A stretch of DNA of 6,554 bases from Desulfobacteraceae bacterium UBA5852 (GTDB lineage Bacteria; Desulfobacterota; Desulfobacteria; Desulfobacterales; UBA5852), in NCBI GenBank assembly GCA_002432195.1, contig DJGG01000055.1:1-6554 (forward strand), in the 5' to 3' direction. Of this stretch, positions 1 to 5,526 are shown piece by piece. The notes beneath the pieces were generated by a model. That model saw only the letters and a list, made by a program, of their open reading frames with translations, was not told the origin of the DNA and did no database searches. A program made the translations under genes and the position numbers. The stretch's first letter is position 1. Every line of letters begins with the position of its first letter.

Positions 1-422
1 AGATCATCGTGGACACTTACGGTGGCCAGGGAAGTCATGGCGGCGGGTGCTTTTCCGGCAAGGATCCCTCCAAAGTGGACCGCAGCGCTTCTTACATGGG
101 GCGCCACGTGGCCAAGAATATCGTGGCCGCCGGCCTGGCACACAAGTGCGAGGTGCAGATCGCTTACGCCATCGGCGTGGCCGAGCCGGTTTCCGTGATG
201 GTGGACCTCATGGGCACCGGTAGTCTCCCCCATAAGCAAGTCAAGGAGATCGTGCTCAAGGTCTTTGATCTGCGGCCGGCCGCCATCATCGAATACCTCG
301 ATCTGCTGCGGCCCATCTATCGCCAGACCGCGGCATACGGGCACTTCGGCCGCAGCGGACCGGAATTCTCCTGGGAACGGACCAACCGCACGGAGGAAAT
401 CCGCACGCTGGCGGGCATCTGA
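1..422 (+). CDS. metK: S-adenosylmethionine synthetase, C-terminal part (5' end outside window)
   Basis: MetK makes S-adenosylmethionine from methionine and ATP in the cytoplasm. Only about the last 140 codons are here. The reading frame is open from base 3 and ends at TGA 420-422; the family is usually 380-400 residues, so roughly 60% is missing to the left. Visible hallmarks are DTYGG at the start and then the phosphate-binding glycine-rich signature GGGCFSGKD (nt 39-65), where the more common form has Ala in place of Cys. DPSKVDRSASY follows, then KNIVAAGL, YAIGVAEPVSVMVD and the C-terminal LRPIYRQTAAYGHFGR. These match the central and C-terminal domains of E. coli MetK. ahcY follows 104 bases downstream on the same strand, the gene for the next-but-one step of the methylation cycle, so the two may be co-transcribed. 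No terminator with a T-run separates them. Identification is secure. The GTG at base 9 is internal, not a start. Confidence 0.97.
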   Translation, partial: IIVDTYGGQGSHGGGCFSGKDPSKVDRSASYMGRHVAKNIVAAGLAHKCEVQIAYAIGVAEPVSVMVDLMGTGSLPHKQVKEIVLKVFDLRPAAIIEYLDLLRPIYRQTAAYGHFGRSGPEFSWERTNRTEEIRTLAGI

Positions 423-426
423 GCCG

Positions 427-509
427 CGGCGCGGAGCACTCCGGCGCTGAAGCACCCGGGCCGCAGGCCGGGATAAGCACGCATACCCCGGTCCTGTCGT
501 GCCGGACCG
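427..509 (+). promoter_or_regulatory. three tandem stem-loops in metK-ahcY spacer
   Basis: The 104-base spacer can fold into three successive hairpins. The first (427-449) starts 5 bases after the metK stop; it has about nine pairs, including one G-U, with a single bulged G at 443 and a GCAC loop. The second (455-472) pairs CCCGG with CCGGG. The third (489-509) pairs CGGTCC with GGACCG and ends seven bases before the ahcY Shine-Dalgarno GAGGAGG (516-522). None is followed by a T-run, so they do not look like intrinsic terminators. Possible roles are mRNA processing or stabilisation between the two genes, or a ligand-sensing leader for ahcY. The SAH riboswitch is known upstream of ahcY genes, but its conserved core and pseudoknot could not be matched here by eye. 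GC-rich sequence folds easily, so confidence in function is low. Confidence 0.35.
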
Positions 510-526
510 CCAAACGAGGAGGACGC

Positions 527-1972
527 ATGTCATCTGCCAAGAATACGGACGCACCCAAGGCCTTGGACCTCACCTTGCCCCACCGGGTGGCGGATCTCGA
601 CCTGGCCGACTTCGGCCGCAAGGAAATGCAGCTGGCCGAGCGCGAGATGCCGGGCCTGATGGCGGTGCGGGAAAATTACGGCCCGCGCAAGCCCCTCCAG
701 GGTCTCAAGGTCGCCGGCAGCCTGCACATGACCATTCAGACCGCCATGCTGATCGAGACCTTGCAGGCGCTGGGGGCGGATGTGCGCTGGGCTTCCTGCA
801 ACATCTTTTCCACCCAGGACCATGCCGCCGCGGCCATTGCGGCGGCAGGTTCGGCGGCGGTTTTCGCCTGGAAAGGCGAAAGCCTGGAAGACTATTGGTG
901 GTGCACGGAAATGGCCCTGACCTGGCCGGACGGCTCCGGTCCCGAACTGATCGTGGACGACGGCGGCGACGCCACCATGTTCATCCACCAGGGGGTCAAG
1001 GTCGAGGCGGATCCCGGTCTTCTGGAGCACACTTACGACAATGCCGATCTCCGCTGCCTGATGGCGCGTCTGAAGGCCAGCTACGCCGCGGATCCCGGGC
1101 GCTGGGGGCGCGTGGTTCAGAAAGTTCGCGGCGTTTCCGAGGAGACGACCACCGGGGTGCATCGGCTCTACCAGCTGGCCAGCCGCGGGGAGTTGCTATT
1201 TCCGGCCATCAATGTCAACGACTCGGTCACCAAATCCAAGTTCGACAACCTCTACGGCTGCAAGGAATCCCTGGCCGACGGGATCAAGCGGGCCACCGAT
1301 GTGATGCTGGCGGGCAAGGCCGTGGTCGTCTGTGGTTACGGCGACGTGGGTAAGGGGTGTGCGCATTCCATGCGGGGTTTCGGGGCACGGGTGCTGGTGA
1401 CCGAGGTGGACCCCATCTGCGCCCTGCAGGCCGCCATGGACGGTTTCCAGGTGGTCACGATGGAAGACGCGGCGCCGCTGGGAGACATTTTCGTCACCGC
1501 CACAGGGTGCTGTCACGTGCTAACCGGCGCCCACATGGAGCAGATGAAGGACGAGGCCATCATCTGCAACATCGGCCACTTCGACCATGAGATCGACATG
1601 ACCTATCTGCAAAACACCCCCGGGTGCCAGCGACAGCCCATCAAGCCCCAGGTGGACCGCTGGCGCCTGACCTCCGGGCGCTCGGTGATTGTGCTGGCCG
1701 AAGGCCGGCTGGTCAACCTGGGCTGTGCCACGGGGCATCCCAGCTTCGTCATGAGCGCCAGCTTCACCAACCAGTGCCTGGCCCAGATCGAACTGGCCAG
1801 CCAGCCCCACGACAAACAAGTCTACACCCTGCCCAAAAAGCTCGATGAGGAAGTCGCCCGCCTGCACCTGGGGCGCCTGGGCGTGCGGCTGACGCGGTTG
1901 ACCGAGGAGCAGGCGGAGTACCTCGGCGTTCCGCCGCAAGGGCCCTTCAAGCCGGATCACTACCGCTACTGA
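527..1972 (+). CDS. ahcY: adenosylhomocysteinase (S-adenosyl-L-homocysteine hydrolase)
   Basis: AhcY is a cytoplasmic NAD-dependent enzyme that reversibly cleaves S-adenosylhomocysteine to adenosine and homocysteine, relieving product inhibition of methyltransferases. The 481-residue product is full length for the longer bacterial form. Substrate-domain motifs are SLHMT (65-69), DDGGD (144-148), EETTTGVH (205-212) and NDSVTKSKFDN (231-241). In the last, K236, D240 and N241 line up with human K186, D190 and N191. The NAD-binding Rossmann loop is GYGDVGKG (270-277), followed by NIGHFDHEID (348-357) and GHPSFVMSASFTNQ (403-416). The C-terminus is PFKPDHYRY, the family's conserved tail that reaches into the neighbouring subunit's cofactor site. 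The stretch around 115-150 (YWWCTEMALTW) is the insertion typical of this long class. ATG 527 is preceded by GAGGAGG with a four-base spacer and gives a normal N-terminus. All catalytic motifs are intact. The gene follows metK and is convergent with nadK. Confidence 0.98.
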   Translation: MSSAKNTDAPKALDLTLPHRVADLDLADFGRKEMQLAEREMPGLMAVRENYGPRKPLQGLKVAGSLHMTIQTAMLIETLQALGADVRWASCNIFSTQDHAAAAIAAAGSAAVFAWKGESLEDYWWCTEMALTWPDGSGPELIVDDGGDATMFIHQGVKVEADPGLLEHTYDNADLRCLMARLKASYAADPGRWGRVVQKVRGVSEETTTGVHRLYQLASRGELLFPAINVNDSVTKSKFDNLYGCKESLADGIKRATDVMLAGKAVVVCGYGDVGKGCAHSMRGFGARVLVTEVDPICALQAAMDGFQVVTMEDAAPLGDIFVTATGCCHVLTGAHMEQMKDEAIICNIGHFDHEIDMTYLQNTPGCQRQPIKPQVDRWRLTSGRSVIVLAEGRLVNLGCATGHPSFVMSASFTNQCLAQIELASQPHDKQVYTLPKKLDEEVARLHLGRLGVRLTRLTEEQAEYLGVPPQGPFKPDHYRY

Positions 1973-2018
1973 GGTGCTGCGGGGGAAAAGGAGCAGTCGA
2001 CGCGCGGTGCCTGCCACG

Positions 2019-2033
2019 GCGACCGGCGGTCGC
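2019..2033. terminator. possible bidirectional hairpin between convergent ahcY and nadK
   Basis: In the 73-base gap between the two stop codons, GCGACC (2019-2024) pairs with GGTCGC (2028-2033) around a three-base GGC loop. Flanking CGCGCG runs at 2001-2006 and 2031-2036 offer an alternative longer pairing. A hairpin between convergent genes is where shared terminators usually sit. However, there is no T-run on either strand, so if termination occurs here it may need Rho or be inefficient. The rest of the gap shows nothing else. Confidence 0.3.
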
Positions 2034-2045
2034 GCGCCCGGGGTT

Positions 2046-2879
2046 TCAGACGCGGCCGCCGCTCCAGCTCAGCTTGGCCTTCAGGATGTCGAAGTAGTCT
2101 TTGCCCGGGATGGTGAGCATGTGCACGGGGTGGGGACTTTTGCACACCACGATGGTGTCCGCGTCGCTGATTTCCAGGCCCGCCTGCCCGTCGAGGGTGA
2201 GGATCATGGTGGCGGAGTTGGGCTCCAGGCGGACCATGACGCTGGCCGTATCGGGAATCACCAGGGGGCGGTTGGTGAGGGTGAAGGGACAGATGGGCGT
2301 CATGACGATCCCTGGAACCTGGGGGTGGACCACGGGTCCACCGGCCGCCAGGGAGTAAGCCGTGGAACCGGTGGGAGTGGCCAGGATCAGGCCGTCGGCC
2401 CGATAGGTGGTCAGGTAGTGATCTTCGATGAAGGTCTGGATGGAGGCCAGGCGCGCCAGGGTGCCCTTGTTGATCACCGCGTCGTTGAGCACGGTTTCCT
2501 GCCAGCGCGCATGCCCGCTGCGCTGAACCGTGATTTGCAGCCGCATGCGGGGCTGAATGGAGAAATTACCCGCCAGTACGGCTTCCGCCGCACCATAGAG
2601 ATCGTCGGCGGTGGTTTCGGCCAGGAAGCCGACCTCACCGAACTTGACTCCCAGGACGGGGATCGGGTGGTCCCCCAGCCAGCGCACGGCACTCAGAAAA
2701 GTGCCGTCGCCCCCCAGCACGAAGACGCAGCCCAGACCGTCAGGCCCAGGACCTTCCTCCGTGGCGGTATTGCCGCGCCGCAAGGTCGCCACCCCACGGT
2801 CTTGCAGCCACGCCTCCAAAGCATCAGCGGTTCCCAAGGCTTCGGGATCCGGTTTGACGACTACTCCGATGCGTTTCAT
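2046..2879 (-). CDS. nadK: NAD kinase (ATP-NAD kinase)
   Basis: NadK phosphorylates NAD to NADP in the cytoplasm and supplies the cell's NADP pool. The 277-residue product is within the usual bacterial range. It starts MKRIGVVVKP, a typical NadK N-terminus that supports the ATG at 2879-2877. The signature GGDGT lies at 56-60, followed by FLSAVRWL. The conserved NE/D motif is LNDAVINKG (131-139). The long glycine-rich motif DGLILATPTGSTAYSLAAGG spans 162-181. PFTLTNRPLVIP (198-209) and LTLDGQ (227-232) complete the C-terminal domain. The usual GxNxGxLGFLT segment here reads GVKFGEVGFLAE (77-88), probably a lineage variant. On the - strand a modest AAAGG sits about 11 bases before the ATG. It abuts a CCCGCC/GGCGGG hairpin (2895-2912). 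TTGACC (complement of 2963-2968) is a possible -35, but no good -10 follows. The gene stands alone, convergent with ahcY and divergent from livK. Confidence 0.96.
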   Translation of the reverse strand: MKRIGVVVKPDPEALGTADALEAWLQDRGVATLRRGNTATEEGPGPDGLGCVFVLGGDGTFLSAVRWLGDHPIPVLGVKFGEVGFLAETTADDLYGAAEAVLAGNFSIQPRMRLQITVQRSGHARWQETVLNDAVINKGTLARLASIQTFIEDHYLTTYRADGLILATPTGSTAYSLAAGGPVVHPQVPGIVMTPICPFTLTNRPLVIPDTASVMVRLEPNSATMILTLDGQAGLEISDADTIVVCKSPHPVHMLTIPGKDYFDILKAKLSWSGGRV

Positions 2880-2963
2880 CGGCCGTGTGCCTTTCCCGCC
2901 AGGCGCGGCGGGCCTTGGTATGCGTACGTTCCCGCTTCTTGCTTACTGCATCCCCCCGGCGTG

Positions 2964-3014
2964 GTCAAGCCGCAATGGAACCGGGCCGCGAACCGACGCA
3001 AATTCAGGCTTGAC
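2964..3014. repeat. 8-bp inverted repeat spanning the divergent promoter region
   Basis: GTCAAGCC (2964-2971) and GGCTTGAC (3007-3014) are perfect reverse complements separated by 35 bases. Each arm overlaps a TTGAC -35-like box: TTGACT (3010-3015) facing livK and TTGACC (complement of 2963-2968) facing nadK. The symmetry may simply come from two similar -35 boxes, extended by three shared bases (GCC/GGC). It could also be an operator for a dimeric regulator acting on both genes. No known operator consensus was recognised. Confidence 0.4.
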
Positions 3015-3038
3015 TGCGCTGGGTGCTGCGATTATAAG
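3010..3038 (+). promoter_or_regulatory. sigma-70 type promoter for livK
   Basis: TTGACT (3010-3015) and TATAAG (3033-3038) are separated by exactly 17 bases, each matching five of six consensus positions. The -10 lies in an AT-rich patch that contrasts with the GC-rich surroundings. Transcription would start near 3045, giving a livK leader of about 50 bases. This is the clearest promoter in the window. It would drive livK and, by read-through, livHM. Confidence 0.7.
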
Positions 3039-3048
3039 GAACAGGATC

Positions 3049-3099
3049 ATGTATAAGGCCTTTATTTCAGTCAATTTTTCAAGGAGGGGAATGACATGA
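3049..3099 (+). other. candidate 16-codon upstream ORF overlapping the livK start
   Basis: ATG 3049 opens a frame encoding MYKAFISVNFSRRGMT. It stops at TGA 3097-3099, which overlaps the livK ATG as ATGA. The livK Shine-Dalgarno lies inside this frame as tandem AGG AGG codons. An AAGGA (3036-3040) sits eight bases before ATG 3049, but it overlaps the predicted -10 box. The main promoter, starting near 3045, would therefore leave it out of the transcript. The frame would be translated only from an upstream start or nearly leaderless. It could be chance; no family is recognised. Confidence 0.25.
3081..3087 (+). promoter_or_regulatory. strong Shine-Dalgarno for livK
   Basis: AAGGAGG is a full anti-16S match and lies eight bases before ATG 3096. 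This fixes the livK start over the out-of-frame ATG at 3091. It is stronger than the sites before livH or livM, in keeping with higher expression of the binding protein. Confidence 0.85.
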
Positions 3100-4280
3100 G
3101 GAAGATTCGCAGGAGTAGATATTTTGCTCTGGCACTGATAGTGGCGCTGGCCGCTCTGGCCCTGGCGAGCTGCGGTGAGCAGAAGACGACGGAAACTGCG
3201 AAACCGTCCGAGGCGCCGGCCGAAAAGGCCCTGGAACCCATCAAGCTGGGCGTAGCCGGTGCCCACAGCGGAGACCTTGCTTCCTATGGGATTCCCAGCG
3301 TGCGTGCGGCGGAACTGGTGGTCAAGCACCGCAACGCCGTCAACGGCATCGGCGGCCGGAAGATCGAACTGCTGGTGGAAGACGACGCCTGCAAGCCTGA
3401 AGTGGCCACCAACACGGCCACCAAGCTCGTCACCGACAAGGCCCAGGTGGTGATGGGCCATATCTGCAGCGGGGCCACCAAGGCCGCTCTGGGCATTTAC
3501 AAGGATTCCAAGATCATCACCATATCTCCCTCGGCCACCAACCCGGAGCTGACCCAGAGCGGTGACTATCCCAACTTCTACCGTACCATCGCTTCCGACG
3601 ATGCCCAGGCACGCCTGGAAGTGGATTTCGCCCTCAACCATCTCAAGTTGACCAAGATTGCCGTGCTGCACGACAAGGGCGACTATGGCAAGGGCCTGGC
3701 GGAGTTCGCCAAAGGCTTCCTGGAAGCCGACAGCCGGGCGGAAGTGGTGCTCTACGAGGGCATCACCCCGGGTGCGGTGGACTACTCCGCCGTCGTGCAG
3801 AAGATCAAGCAGTCCGGCGCCCAGGCGGTTATCTTCGGGGGGTATCACCCGGAGGCCTCCAAGCTCGTCACCCAGATGCGCAACAAGGCCATGGACACCG
3901 TCTTCATTTCCGATGACGGCGTCAAGGACGATACCTTCATCAAGGTCGCCGGCGAATTCGCCGAGGGCGTCTATGCCACCGGTCCGGTGGACACCTCCAC
4001 GAACCCCATGGCCATCGAAGCCACCGAGGCCCACAAGAAGGACTACGGCGAGGAGCCTGGCGCCTTCTTCCTGAACGCGTATTCCGCCACCCTGGCGCTG
4101 CTCAACGCCATCGAGAAGTGCGGCTCCACCGAATACGAGGCCTTGAGCAAGGCGCTGAAGTCCGAGTGGGTGGCCACCCCCCTGGGGATTATCAAGTTCG
4201 ATGACCGCGGCGACGCCATCGGCGTGGGCTTTGCCGTTTATCAGGTGCAAGACGGCAAGTATGTCGCCGTCCAGATGTAG
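3096..4280 (+). CDS. livK: branched-chain amino-acid ABC transporter substrate-binding lipoprotein, LivK/LivJ type
   Basis: This 394-residue protein captures the substrate outside the inner membrane and delivers it to LivHM. The N-terminus has a basic stretch (RKIRRSR), a hydrophobic segment (about 10-24) and a lipobox LASC with Cys26, so it is predicted to be lipid-anchored. A Pro/Glu/Lys-rich linker (about 27-47) follows, then the type I periplasmic-binding fold from IKLGVAGAHSG. By-eye comparison with E. coli LivJ/LivK shows GAHSGDLASYG (55-65), EDDAC (95-99), GHICSGAT (121-128), SPSATNPELT (144-153), HDKGDYGKGL (192-201) and GGYHPE (248-253). Cys99 and Cys124 correspond to the conserved disulfide pair. 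The LivJ position usually given as the Glu that contacts the ligand amine appears as Asp274. Substrates are likely Leu, Ile or Val, but specificity is not proven. The classical E. coli proteins are soluble, so the lipid anchor is a difference. The gene has its own promoter and a strong Shine-Dalgarno. Confidence 0.93.
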   Translation: MRKIRRSRYFALALIVALAALALASCGEQKTTETAKPSEAPAEKALEPIKLGVAGAHSGDLASYGIPSVRAAELVVKHRNAVNGIGGRKIELLVEDDACKPEVATNTATKLVTDKAQVVMGHICSGATKAALGIYKDSKIITISPSATNPELTQSGDYPNFYRTIASDDAQARLEVDFALNHLKLTKIAVLHDKGDYGKGLAEFAKGFLEADSRAEVVLYEGITPGAVDYSAVVQKIKQSGAQAVIFGGYHPEASKLVTQMRNKAMDTVFISDDGVKDDTFIKVAGEFAEGVYATGPVDTSTNPMAIEATEAHKKDYGEEPGAFFLNAYSATLALLNAIEKCGSTEYEALSKALKSEWVATPLGIIKFDDRGDAIGVGFAVYQVQDGKYVAVQM

Positions 4281-4294
4281 GATCGGTTGAGCGC

Positions 4295-4338
4295 ATGCCA
4301 TCAGGGGTCGGGCCGCGAGGCTTCGGCCCCTGATGCAT
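4295..4338 (+). terminator. strong stem-loop after livK (partial terminator or mRNA stabiliser)
   Basis: CATCAGGGG (4299-4307) pairs perfectly with CCCCTGATG (4327-4335). The stem extends inward through U-G, C-G and G-C pairs. It extends outward by ATG/CAT (4295-4297 with 4336-4338) past one bulged C. It begins 14 bases after the livK stop. Only TTT follows directly, with a longer TTTTT at 4353-4357, so termination is probably incomplete. Such hairpins after binding-protein genes commonly protect the upstream message and lower expression of the downstream permeases. Confidence 0.55.
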
Positions 4339-4444
4339 TTGGTGCCGGAGGGTTTTTAGCGCCGACTTCAATGCCCTCCGCCCGGCGCGGAAAAGGTCCC
4401 GACGCGCCGCATGGGGAGCACCTGCCGCCCCAGAGCCGGTGAAT

Positions 4445-4502
4445 GTCCTGGAGGCCCTTCCCGTCCGCCCGCCGTGACGGGCATCGGCAGGGCCTGGGGG
4501 AC
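4445..4502 (+). promoter_or_regulatory. nested stem structure in the livH leader
   Basis: Three stacked helices are possible: GTCC (4445-4448) with GGAC (4499-4502), AGGCCC (4452-4457) with GGGCCT (4490-4495), and CCCGTC (4460-4465) with GACGGG (4476-4481). Together they make one long interrupted hairpin ending 44 bases before the livH ATG. A further stem, CGGAGGG (4346-4352) with CCCTCCG (4374-4380), lies upstream. The structure could affect read-through from livK or translation of livH. GC-rich sequence makes chance pairing plausible, and no leader peptide rich in Leu, Ile or Val was seen. Confidence 0.35.
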
Positions 4503-4546
4503 GGGTTGAACGATCGTTGCACAGCAGGGGATGGAAAGCGTCGCCA

Positions 4547-5449
4547 ATGGAATATTTTCTCGAGCTTTTTCTGGGCGGACTGACGCGCGGCAGCATCTAT
4601 GCCCTCATTGCCCTGGGCTACACCATGGTGTATGGGATCATTCAACTGATCAATTTCGCCCATGGTGAAATCTACATGATCGGCGCATTCACCGGCCTGA
4701 TCGTCATCAGCGTGCTCACCCTGCTGGGTTTCAACCAGGTGGCGGTCATCATTCTGGCGGCATTGATCGCCATGCTCTATTCGGCCGCCTACGGCTTCAC
4801 GGTGGAGAAGATCGCGTACCAGCCCTTGCGTCACGCCCCGCGCCTGTCCGCCCTGATCAGCGCCATCGGCATGTCGCTTTTTCTGCAGAATTACGTGCTC
4901 CTGGCCCAGACCTCCAACTTTCTCCCCTTTCCCAACCTGATTCCCGGCTTCGGGTTCATGAAGCCGTACGAGCACATCGTGCGGTCCACCGAAATCGTCA
5001 TCTACATCACCACGGCGGTGGTGATGCTGCTGCTGACCTACATGATCAAGTTCACCCGCATGGGCAAGGCCATGCGGGCCGTGGCCCAGGACCGCACCAT
5101 GTCCATGCTGGTGGGGGTCGACGTCAACCGGGTGATTTCCTACACCTTCATCATCGGATCGGCCACAGCGGCCATCGGCGGCGTGCTGATCGCCTCGCAC
5201 ATCGGGCAGATCAATTTCTACATCGGGTTCATCGCCGGAATCAAAGCCTTCGTGGCGGCCGTGCTGGGGGGGATCGGCAGCATGCCCGGGGCCGTGCTGG
5301 GAAGCCTGGTGCTGGGATGGACGGAGAGCTTCTTCACCGGGTACATCTCCAGCGATTATGAAGACGTCTTCGCGTTCGTCTTCCTGGTGCTGATATTGAT
5401 TTTCCGGCCCGCCGGGCTATTGGGCCGTTCCGAACCCGACAAGGTCTAA
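4547..5449 (+). CDS. livH: branched-chain amino-acid ABC transporter permease LivH
   Basis: LivH is one of the two inner-membrane permeases that form the translocation channel with LivM. The 300-residue product has the usual family length and about eight hydrophobic segments. Family motifs are GSIYALIALGYTMVYGI (15-31), INFAHGEIYMIGA (35-47), FTRMGKAMRAVAQD (169-182), which is the ATPase-contact loop, GIKAFVAAVLGGIGSMPG (231-248) and FRPAGLLG (286-293). ATG 4547 is preferred over the in-frame TTG at 4517. The protein then begins MEYFLELFLGGLTRG, as in related LivH proteins, and GGAAAG (4533-4538) stands eight bases upstream. An ATG at 4531 is out of frame. livK lies 266 bases upstream and livM starts 77 bases downstream. 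The 77-base livH-livM gap shows nothing beyond the livM ribosome site. Confidence 0.95.
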   Translation: MEYFLELFLGGLTRGSIYALIALGYTMVYGIIQLINFAHGEIYMIGAFTGLIVISVLTLLGFNQVAVIILAALIAMLYSAAYGFTVEKIAYQPLRHAPRLSALISAIGMSLFLQNYVLLAQTSNFLPFPNLIPGFGFMKPYEHIVRSTEIVIYITTAVVMLLLTYMIKFTRMGKAMRAVAQDRTMSMLVGVDVNRVISYTFIIGSATAAIGGVLIASHIGQINFYIGFIAGIKAFVAAVLGGIGSMPGAVLGSLVLGWTESFFTGYISSDYEDVFAFVFLVLILIFRPAGLLGRSEPDKV

Positions 5450-5526
5450 CCGCGGAAGGGGATTGGGCCGCCAGATCGCCAGTGGCATCGGCTCCCCGAG
5501 GCGGGCAGGCACCCACAAGGCACACT

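Noticed and set aside
423..510. SAH riboswitch upstream of ahcY
   Set aside because: The bases near 431-449 faintly resemble the riboswitch core, but the conserved core sequence, the closing stem and the pseudoknot partner could not be placed. Not called, though a covariance search would settle it.
1974..3056. 360-codon open frame on the + strand across nadK
   Set aside because: It is a shadow of nadK, whose motifs are unmistakable on the - strand; the + strand product has no domain features.
2943..4301. 452-codon open frame on the - strand across livK
   Set aside because: It is the complement of a well-supported livK gene, its translation is Gly/His/Val-rich with no recognisable domain, and long antisense frames are expected in GC-rich coding DNA.
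4295..4359. Two overlapping mini-frames (12 and 8 codons, joined by TGATG) in the livK-livH spacer as leader peptides
   Set aside because: There is no proper Shine-Dalgarno, little Leu/Ile/Val content, and the first simply runs through the hairpin.
4509..4518. Perfect 10-base palindrome AACGATCGTT before livH
   Set aside because: Several palindromes of this length are expected by chance in 6.5 kb, and no flanking symmetry or promoter supports an operator.
4517..4546. TTG start extending LivH by ten residues
   Set aside because: The extra residues do not resemble a LivH N-terminus, and ATG 4547 has a better ribosome site and the expected MEYF start.
4301..5200. 299-codon open frame on the - strand across livH
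   Set aside because: It is antisense to a clear permease gene, with a low-complexity His/Gly/Asp-rich translation and no ribosome site of note.
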